Shown here one piece after another: positions 5,574 through 10,794 of a DNA stretch of 10,794 bases. This DNA comes from Desulfuromonas sp. SDB (GTDB lineage: Bacteria; SDB-A). The position numbers and the translations under genes are program-made. Each line of letters begins with the position of its first letter. Position 1 is the first letter of the stretch. The stretch spans positions 1 to 10,794 of the forward strand of contig LKUE01000126.1 in NCBI GenBank assembly GCA_001412365.1. The letters run 5' to 3'. The notes beneath the pieces were generated by a model. It did no database searches and was not told the DNA's origin. It saw only the letters and a list, made by a program, of their open reading frames with translations.

Positions 5574-7397
5574 ATGATAATTATGATAAATTTTTCGAAG
5601 CTAATCAGAACTGCTGTTTTTGCCGCAGGGTTAATAGTTATCCAGGTTTTACCAATCCATTCACAGGAGATGAGTTATGATTCTTATGAACATTCTTCTG
5701 AGGATATTTGGCGCCCCCAGTTTTACAGGGCGTTAGGCTATTTACAGGCAGATGAGCAGGATATCCACATCCCCCTATCCTCATCTAATTTCTGGTTATT
5801 AAAGTCTGTGCAGAAAATAATGGATAGCCCTTTATACAGTGTGGATTTTCTGCATTATTATGCCGATCAGTTGAATTCAGGTGATTTACATAAAATAATA
5901 GAAACCTGTATATCAGAATACAACCTTACCGTTGATTATCCACTTCCTGAAGATAATTCACTGCCAGGTATTTTTGTGCTTGCTTCAACTCAACTGGACT
6001 ATTATTCCCAGGAATATTCAGAATCATTATGGAATTATACTCATGATCTGCTCAGGCATGATGATATCCTGGAAGATTTAGACCCCTACCAGGAATATTT
6101 AAATTCCTTAATCTATAAAGACACTGTTGAAATTTTCAAAAAATTAATATCAGAATTCGATATCACCCCTCTGTTTAAATCGGGTTTAATCACTCTATCC
6201 CTGTTATCAGTTGAACTTCCGGACACCCATTTAACCAGCTGCAGTTACAGTGAATGTCCAGTTCTTTATTACCTTCAAACTGACTATGGTCCAGTAATTA
6301 TTGGATCCAGGAGATCAGATTGTTACAAACTATCCCGGGGAATAATTATAGATCTGGGCGGTGATGACTGCTATTATCTCGATCCCAGCATTAAATCAGT
6401 AATTTGTATTATTGACTGCCAGGGAGATGACCGCTACTTTGCACAGCAGGATTTTGCTCCAGCCGGCAGTTTTTTGGGAGTTTCAGTAATAATTGACAGT
6501 TCAGGCAACGATTTATACCGAGGAAATTACATTGCCCTGGGCTCATCTATCCTGGGAATATCCATCCTGCAGGATCTGCAAGGTGATGACATCTACCTGG
6601 GGTCAGTGGGATCATGCGGAGCAGGAGGTTATGGTTTAGGTTTATTAATGGACCATTGCGGTAATGATGTCTATATTTCCCAGGCTAATTCCCAAGGCAT
6701 GGCCGGAGTGTACGGTATAGGAATTCTGTGGGATTCAACCGGGAATGATCAATATTCCTGCACCGGCCTCTATCCTGACCGGTTAAGATTTAACCAGCGG
6801 TATCTTTCCTTCGGTCAGGGATTTTCCATAGGATTTCGTCCGGAATTGCCCGGAGGATTCGGTATTTTAATAGATCAAGGGGGTAATGATAACTATGCTG
6901 CCGATGTATTTGCCCAGGGTGCAGCATACTGGTACGGTTTTGGAGGTATTTTAGAGGGAGGGGGAAATGATATCTACACTGCTTCCCAATACACCCAGGC
7001 TTCCGGAGTGCATCTGGCTGTGGGAACTATTCTGGAAATTGACGGTAATGATCTTTACTACAGCAAATCAGTATCCCAGGGCTGCGGTCATGATTTAGCT
7101 GCAGGTATTTTAATTGATCAGGGAGGTAATGATCAATACCTGGCTCAAGATTTAGCTCAAGGAGCGGGAAATGCCAATTCCTGGAGTATATTCATTGACG
7201 CTGCGGGTAAAGACTTTTATCAAGTACATAATAATTCAAATACCCGGGGATGGTCGGATATCAGAAGGGGCTATAGAGGATCAAGCATTTTCCTGGATTT
7301 GCGGGACCAGGATCAATACATCGGACCAGGTCAAAACAACACCATTATTTTACGGTCTACCTTTGGGGCTTTTATTGACATGGAAGACAGTTTATGA
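5574..7397 (+). CDS. Exported protein made of ~12 tandem 27-residue G-[ND]-D-x-Y repeats, function unknown
   Basis: 607 residues. The start could be ATG 5574 or 5583; neither has a visible ribosome site. After a basic stretch, a hydrophobic segment (about residues 12-27) ending P-I-H-S-Q reads as a Sec signal peptide. Residues ~32-250 are a non-repetitive, Tyr/Asp/Leu-rich and probably helical region with no motif I recognise. From residue 256 to the end the protein is repeats of the pattern h-h-h-D-x-x-G-N-D-x-Y-(x6)-Q-G-(x5)-G-h-G. The G-N-D or G-D-D cores start at residues 263, 284, 311, 337, 363, 390, 437, 464, 491 and 518, followed by degenerate copies at 545 (G-K-D) and 578 (D-Q-D). A regular period with turn-forming G-N-D and alternating hydrophobics suggests a beta-solenoid or similar repeat fold, possibly with Asp-bound calcium. 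This fold is inference. It is the first gene of a coupled operon and its stop overlaps the next start (ATGA). Confidence 0.88.
   Translation: MIIMINFSKLIRTAVFAAGLIVIQVLPIHSQEMSYDSYEHSSEDIWRPQFYRALGYLQADEQDIHIPLSSSNFWLLKSVQKIMDSPLYSVDFLHYYADQLNSGDLHKIIETCISEYNLTVDYPLPEDNSLPGIFVLASTQLDYYSQEYSESLWNYTHDLLRHDDILEDLDPYQEYLNSLIYKDTVEIFKKLISEFDITPLFKSGLITLSLLSVELPDTHLTSCSYSECPVLYYLQTDYGPVIIGSRRSDCYKLSRGIIIDLGGDDCYYLDPSIKSVICIIDCQGDDRYFAQQDFAPAGSFLGVSVIIDSSGNDLYRGNYIALGSSILGISILQDLQGDDIYLGSVGSCGAGGYGLGLLMDHCGNDVYISQANSQGMAGVYGIGILWDSTGNDQYSCTGLYPDRLRFNQRYLSFGQGFSIGFRPELPGGFGILIDQGGNDNYAADVFAQGAAYWYGFGGILEGGGNDIYTASQYTQASGVHLAVGTILEIDGNDLYYSKSVSQGCGHDLAAGILIDQGGNDQYLAQDLAQGAGNANSWSIFIDAAGKDFYQVHNNSNTRGWSDIRRGYRGSSIFLDLRDQDQYIGPGQNNTIILRSTFGAFIDMEDSL
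6339..7394 (+). repeat. In-gene tandem repeat array, unit 81 bases (27 codons)
   Basis: The repeats are clear at protein level and mostly diverged at DNA level. Starting at I-L-Q-D (residue 331), unit starts fall at 331, 357, 384, 431, 458, 485, 512, 539, 572 and 599. Most spacings are 26-27 residues; one unit is 47 and one is 33. Two units remain nearly identical in DNA: 6861-6890 and 7104-7133 match at 27 of 30 bases and are 243 bases apart, exactly three units. The final unit is cut short at A-F-I-D-M-E-D-S. Confidence 0.9.
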
Positions 7398-8311
7398 TCA
7401 CTATACTTCTCTTTCTGTTGTTGTCAGGTAGTCCCCCGGAATTATCTTATTTGGACAGCTTGTTTATCAGAGCATCGGTGGGAAGAATTGATTATCTTGA
7501 GCTAAATGAACCAGCCAGAGAATCTCTGGCAAATTTTCCGGAAGACAGTATCGGCAGATATTTAATAAATAAATTTTCAGGATGTTCCGCCAGGGAATTC
7601 CACAGTTTGGTGGAAATATTTAAAAAAATGGAGACCAGGGGCAGAACCAGTTTAGTTCAAGGCTTACATTCAGAAGATATGGATATCAAGCTTGCTTCTA
7701 TCTATACTGCCGGGGAGATTAAAGATACCTTTTTAATTTCACAATGTATTTCTCTGGTAAATGACAGCAATTACCAAGTTAGAGCAAATATTGCCCGGAT
7801 ATTGTACATCCTCGATGATTCCCTGGCTTTATACAATTTGATCAAACTGGTAAATGATTCAGTATTCACAGTTAAATTATATGCTTTAATTTCACTGGCA
7901 AAAATCGGCATTCCCCTGGACTGCCAATTACCTTGGTTCATTCACTGTATTGAAGATTCCAATGTGGTAGTTAGAGCGACTATGGCTGAAATAATTTCAA
8001 AATTAAACCAGGAGGGCATAGATCAGATTATTCAGCTATATCCGAATCTTGATTCCATTTCAAAATTATCAGTGATCTGCGGATTAGCTTCAAATCCGTT
8101 GCAGTGTTCCCAGAACTTCATTCAAGACAGTCTGGAAAGTTTTGATCCCTATCAACGGGCAGCTGTTTACCAAAGCTGGTTTAACCTATCTGCAGAAAGT
8201 ATTGACTCCTCAAGGATAGTACTACCATCCTGGAATAAAATACTTCAGCAAGAATCGTATCCGCCATTAAAAAATTATTTACAGTACATAATTGACCAGG
8301 AATCCCTGTGA
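7394..8311 (+). CDS. Short exported HEAT-repeat protein, function unknown
   Basis: 305 residues. The start ATG shares ATGA with the stop of the repeat-protein gene, implying coupled translation. The N-terminus (M-I-T-I-L-L-F-L-L-L-S-G-S) is a very short hydrophobic signal-like stretch lacking a basic residue, so export is likely but not certain. Residues ~85-205 contain at least four HEAT-like helical hairpins with aligned second helices: L-H-S-E-D-M-D-I-K-L-A (91), L-V-N-D-S-N-Y-Q-V-R-A (121), L-V-N-D-S-V-F-T-V-K-L (152) and C-I-E-D-S-N-V-V-V-R-A (185), spaced 30-33 residues. The rest is also helical in character. HEAT arrays are protein-binding scaffolds with no catalysis of their own. Its fixed place between the 27-residue-repeat protein and two enzymes suggests that it works with the former. 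No specific function can be named. Confidence 0.85.
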   Translation: MITILLFLLLSGSPPELSYLDSLFIRASVGRIDYLELNEPARESLANFPEDSIGRYLINKFSGCSAREFHSLVEIFKKMETRGRTSLVQGLHSEDMDIKLASIYTAGEIKDTFLISQCISLVNDSNYQVRANIARILYILDDSLALYNLIKLVNDSVFTVKLYALISLAKIGIPLDCQLPWFIHCIEDSNVVVRATMAEIISKLNQEGIDQIIQLYPNLDSISKLSVICGLASNPLQCSQNFIQDSLESFDPYQRAAVYQSWFNLSAESIDSSRIVLPSWNKILQQESYPPLKNYLQYIIDQESL

Positions 8312-9816
8312 TCTTTGATTTACTCATTAAAAATGCGATAATATTTCCTGAATCTGAATTAAAGGACATATATATAAAATCCGGAAAATTTGATCAAATA
8401 GAACCATCGGGGAAAAAAACCAGCTATCCTGCCTTATCCATACTGAACCTCCGGGAAAAAACGTTAATTCCAGCATTTACTGATGCCCATACCCATTTTT
8501 TTCAATGGTCCCTGGGAAGAATCCAGGTTTCTCTTGAACAAGTTGAAAGTTATGATGATGCCTTGAATAAAATTTCCGCTTATCTCAGTTTGAACCCGGA
8601 TACACCGGCAGTTATCGCCACTGATTTTGATCAGTACAGATGGATTAAACCAATTCTGCCCAGTAAAAAGGATCTAGATAAAATATCCACCAGTTGTCCC
8701 ATTGTGATGAGAAGAATATGCGGTCATCTTGCCGTTTTTAACTCCCCTGCCCTCAAAAAAATTGAAAACCTGGTAGATAAAAGATTTATTGATTTTAAAG
8801 AGGGGATAGTGGTGGAAGATCCAGTGTTAAAAATTTACAATTACTTTCCCCCATCACCAGAGATGATCAATCAAGCATTGCAGTCAGCTCAGCAGGAATG
8901 TTTCCGGCAGGGTATTTCAGCAGTAGGTGAAATAACTTCATCTTTGGGGAGAAAAATAATAGCCAGGGCTAGTCATCAACATCAACTTAAAGTAAAATTT
9001 AGATTATCGGTTAACCAGCAGGATTTTAAAAACTTGCAGCAGGGGGGCTTTTACCCCAGTTTAGGAGATGATCCGGTCTCGCTGAGAGCGTTGAAGATTT
9101 TTCTGGACGGATCCATCGGAGGGAAAACTGCTGCAGTCAGTTTTGTCTATAAGGATGCGCCTGCCTCAGCTAGACGGGGAATTTTGCTTATGGAGCAGAA
9201 TGAGTTAGGTGAATTATTGAAATCTGCTCTAAACGATCATTGGAAAATTTGGATTCACGCAATTGGAGACAGGGCGATAGATTTAATATTATCCTCAGCT
9301 AAAAAATTACATTTAAAAAATACTGAGAATATCCGCATTGAACATTTTGAATTGCCTTCTCCGGAGGCAATTGACCAAGTTGCAGACATGGGCATTCAGC
9401 TTTGTGTACAACCAAATTTCATCAACAACTGGTCATTTCCCGGACAGCTATATCAACAGGTCCTCCCTGATGAAATATACAGGTTTAACAATCCCCTTAA
9501 AGAAATATTAAACCGGAAATGCAATTTTTGTTTTGGCAGCGACAATATGCCCGTCAATCCATTTTACGGCATCCAGGGTACCGTAAATTCCCCCCTTCCC
9601 GTCCAGCGACTCAGTTTAACCGAGGCAATCAAACGTTATACTTTTCATTCAGCCAGATGTCTGGGGGATACTAACCGGGGTAAAATTATTCCTGGATTTC
9701 AAGCAGATATTGCGGTATTAAACCAATTTCCTGATGAAAACAATTTACTGCAAATTGAAGTTGAACAGATGTATATTGACGGGGAGAAAGTTTATGACCC
9801 TTATGGAGAAAGCTGA
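8308..9816 (+). CDS. YtcJ-like metal-dependent amidohydrolase (amidohydrolase 3 family)
   Basis: 502 residues starting at GTG 8308, which overlaps the previous stop as GTGA. No signal peptide, so cytoplasmic. It has the full layout of the YtcJ/NfdA branch of the amidohydrolase superfamily: a small beta-sandwich at both ends (1-55 and ~455-502, with G-x-I-x-P-G-F-x-A-D-I-A-V-L) around a TIM barrel. Metal-site candidates are His61 and His63 (D-A-H-T-H), Lys263 in A-L-K-I-F-L-D-G-S-I-G-G, His317 (H-A-I-G-D-R-A), His346 (R-I-E-H-F-E) and Asp412 (F-G-S-D-N-M-P-V). All key positions are present, so activity is expected. Known relatives hydrolyse N-substituted formamides, amides or cyclic ureides, and most have no known substrate, so none can be assigned here. 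Its pairing with a ROK kinase, one base apart in reading, hints at a carbohydrate-derived or amino-sugar substrate; this is inference. Confidence 0.92.
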   Translation: MIFDLLIKNAIIFPESELKDIYIKSGKFDQIEPSGKKTSYPALSILNLREKTLIPAFTDAHTHFFQWSLGRIQVSLEQVESYDDALNKISAYLSLNPDTPAVIATDFDQYRWIKPILPSKKDLDKISTSCPIVMRRICGHLAVFNSPALKKIENLVDKRFIDFKEGIVVEDPVLKIYNYFPPSPEMINQALQSAQQECFRQGISAVGEITSSLGRKIIARASHQHQLKVKFRLSVNQQDFKNLQQGGFYPSLGDDPVSLRALKIFLDGSIGGKTAAVSFVYKDAPASARRGILLMEQNELGELLKSALNDHWKIWIHAIGDRAIDLILSSAKKLHLKNTENIRIEHFELPSPEAIDQVADMGIQLCVQPNFINNWSFPGQLYQQVLPDEIYRFNNPLKEILNRKCNFCFGSDNMPVNPFYGIQGTVNSPLPVQRLSLTEAIKRYTFHSARCLGDTNRGKIIPGFQADIAVLNQFPDENNLLQIEVEQMYIDGEKVYDPYGES

Positions 9817-10727
9817 TGTCAATTTTAGCTTTAGATTTTGGGGGAACCAAAATCAAATACGGGCTGATTGAAAAGGATTATCTCCAATTTCAGGATAATT
9901 CCATAACCACTCCCTCCGGAGGACAATTCAGCCAAACGGTGGAAGCTCTGGATGAATTATTTCAGAAATTTTCTGAGGTTAAAGCAGTGGGAATTGGTTT
10001 TCCGGGGATAGTGGATTTTAAAAAACAAACTGTGAGATTTTCTCCAAATACCAGTGAATGGGAAGGAAAGAATATCAGCAGGGTACTCCGGGAAAAGTGG
10101 AATGTTCCGGTAGTGGTAGACAATGATGCCAATCTGTTCACCTATGCGGAAAGTAAAATTGGAGCTGGGCAAAAATGCTCCCATGTTTTGGGAATTACCC
10201 TGGGAACTGGAGTTGGTTCAGGAGTAGTAATAAATAATGAAATATACCGGGGGGTTAATGGAGCAGCCGGTGAATTAGGTCATACCGTTGTTGTTCCCGA
10301 AGGTCCGCTATGTTCCTGCGGGCGGAGGGGCTGTTTGGAGAGTTTAGTGGGGAAAAAAGCGATGCAGAGAGATTTAGCTGGATATATACAGCAGGGGATT
10401 GCCACCTCCTGTTCAAAATCCTGTAGTCCTGAGGAAATATACAATCAGGGATTAAAAGGGGATCTGGTTGCCCTGGAAATATTCAGAAAATTGAGCATTT
10501 ACCTGGGAATAGCCCTGGCTAATGCAGTAAATTTCTTTGATTTCGACGGGATTGTTCTGGGAGGAGGAATATCCTCAGCTTACCGCTTATTTATTGAAGA
10601 TTTAAAATTCCATTTCAAGCATCATTTAATCAACTTCTCCCAGCGACAGATAAAAATTTATCCTTCCCAGTTGAAATCCCGGGCAGCACTTATCGGTGCT
10701 GGATTACTTGCTGAAAAACTTCGGTAG
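9816..10727 (+). CDS. ROK-family sugar kinase (glucokinase-like)
   Basis: 303 residues, the normal length for a single-domain ROK kinase; no N-terminal DNA-binding domain, so an enzyme rather than a ROK repressor. The start ATG shares one base with the preceding stop (TGATG), and GGAG lies 7 bases upstream. Features in order: the ATP phosphate-binding D-F-G-G-T-K (7-12); G-I-G-F-P-G (59-64); catalytic Asp104 in V-D-N-D-A-N; the second phosphate loop G-I-T-L-G-T-G-V-G-S-G (126-136); sugar-binding E-L-G-H (153-156); the zinc motif His156 with Cys166, Cys168 and Cys173 (C-S-C-G-R-R-G-C-L-E); and the adenosine-site G-G-G (249-251). It should phosphorylate a hexose such as glucose, N-acetylglucosamine, N-acetylmannosamine or allose with ATP in the cytoplasm. 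Sequence alone does not fix the sugar. As the last clear gene in the operon it may handle a sugar released by its neighbours. Confidence 0.94.
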   Translation: MSILALDFGGTKIKYGLIEKDYLQFQDNSITTPSGGQFSQTVEALDELFQKFSEVKAVGIGFPGIVDFKKQTVRFSPNTSEWEGKNISRVLREKWNVPVVVDNDANLFTYAESKIGAGQKCSHVLGITLGTGVGSGVVINNEIYRGVNGAAGELGHTVVVPEGPLCSCGRRGCLESLVGKKAMQRDLAGYIQQGIATSCSKSCSPEEIYNQGLKGDLVALEIFRKLSIYLGIALANAVNFFDFDGIVLGGGISSAYRLFIEDLKFHFKHHLINFSQRQIKIYPSQLKSRAALIGAGLLAEKLR

Positions 10728-10738
10728 AGTAAAATTTT

Positions 10739-10794
10739 ATGTGTAAATATTTCTGGCAGGAAAGAGAAAAGGTGCTTATCCTAACTAAAAGGAT
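10739..10794 (+). CDS. Possible start of a further gene, runs off the right edge
   Basis: An ATG 11 bases after the ROK stop opens a frame of 18 complete codons (M-C-K-Y-F-W-Q-E-R-E-K-V-L-I-L-T-K-R) with no stop before the edge. The composition is protein-like and the spacing fits an operon member. No clear ribosome site precedes it. An in-frame GTG at 10772, with AGGAAAGAG upstream, is another possible start. The fragment is too short to name a family. Confidence 0.35.
   Translation, partial: MCKYFWQEREKVLILTKR

Noticed and set aside
6339-7394. RTX calcium-binding nonapeptide repeats
   Set aside because: G-N-D resembles RTX, but RTX units repeat every 9 residues as G-G-x-G-x-D-x-h-x. Here the period is 27 with one G-N-D per unit, and no RTX C-terminal secretion signal is evident.
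9816-10727. ROK-family transcriptional repressor
   Set aside because: There is no N-terminal winged-helix domain. The length and the intact ATP and sugar motifs fit a kinase.

Overview
The window looks like chromosomal DNA of a moderately AT-rich, non-model Gram-negative bacterium. The exported subtilase ends in a Bacteroidota/Cloacimonadota-style C-terminal sorting module, one protein is a SUMF1-domain lipoprotein, and several genes have clear GGAGG-type ribosome binding sites. My best guess is Cloacimonadota or a relative in the wider FCB group. This is an inference from domain style, not a database match.

Left part (1-5396), all on the minus strand. Read in transcription order, it starts with a three-domain secreted subtilisin-like protease (5396-3036). 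Next is a tRNA-Pro(CGG) gene (2948-2875). Then comes a tightly packed cluster: DNA polymerase III delta subunit (holA, 2819-1776), an unnamed coiled-coil/zinc-ribbon protein (1754-969), a SUMF1-domain lipoprotein (955-98), and the first 34 codons of a probable M24 Xaa-Pro peptidase (104-1, running off the edge). The gaps inside this cluster are only about 20 and 13 bases, and the last two genes overlap by 7, so they are probably co-transcribed.

Middle (5397-5573). A 177-base divergent intergenic region separates the protease from the plus-strand genes. It contains a perfect 9+3+9 palindrome at 5478-5498 and a candidate plus-strand promoter.

Right part (5574-10727), all on the plus strand. 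Four genes are joined by stop/start overlaps (ATGA, GTGA, TGATG), the signature of one translationally coupled operon. They encode an exported protein built of about twelve copies of a 27-residue G-[ND]-D-x-Y repeat, a short exported HEAT-repeat protein, a YtcJ-type metal-dependent amidohydrolase, and a ROK-family sugar kinase. The first two have no function I can name. The last two are cytoplasmic enzymes of types that act on hydrolysable amide/ester compounds and on sugars. A last open frame starts at 10739 and runs off the right edge.

The item most worth follow-up is the 27-residue repeat protein and its fixed linkage to a HEAT protein, an amidohydrolase and a ROK kinase. No insertion sequence, CRISPR array, phage gene or rRNA was seen, and no gene-free stretch exceeds 300 bases.
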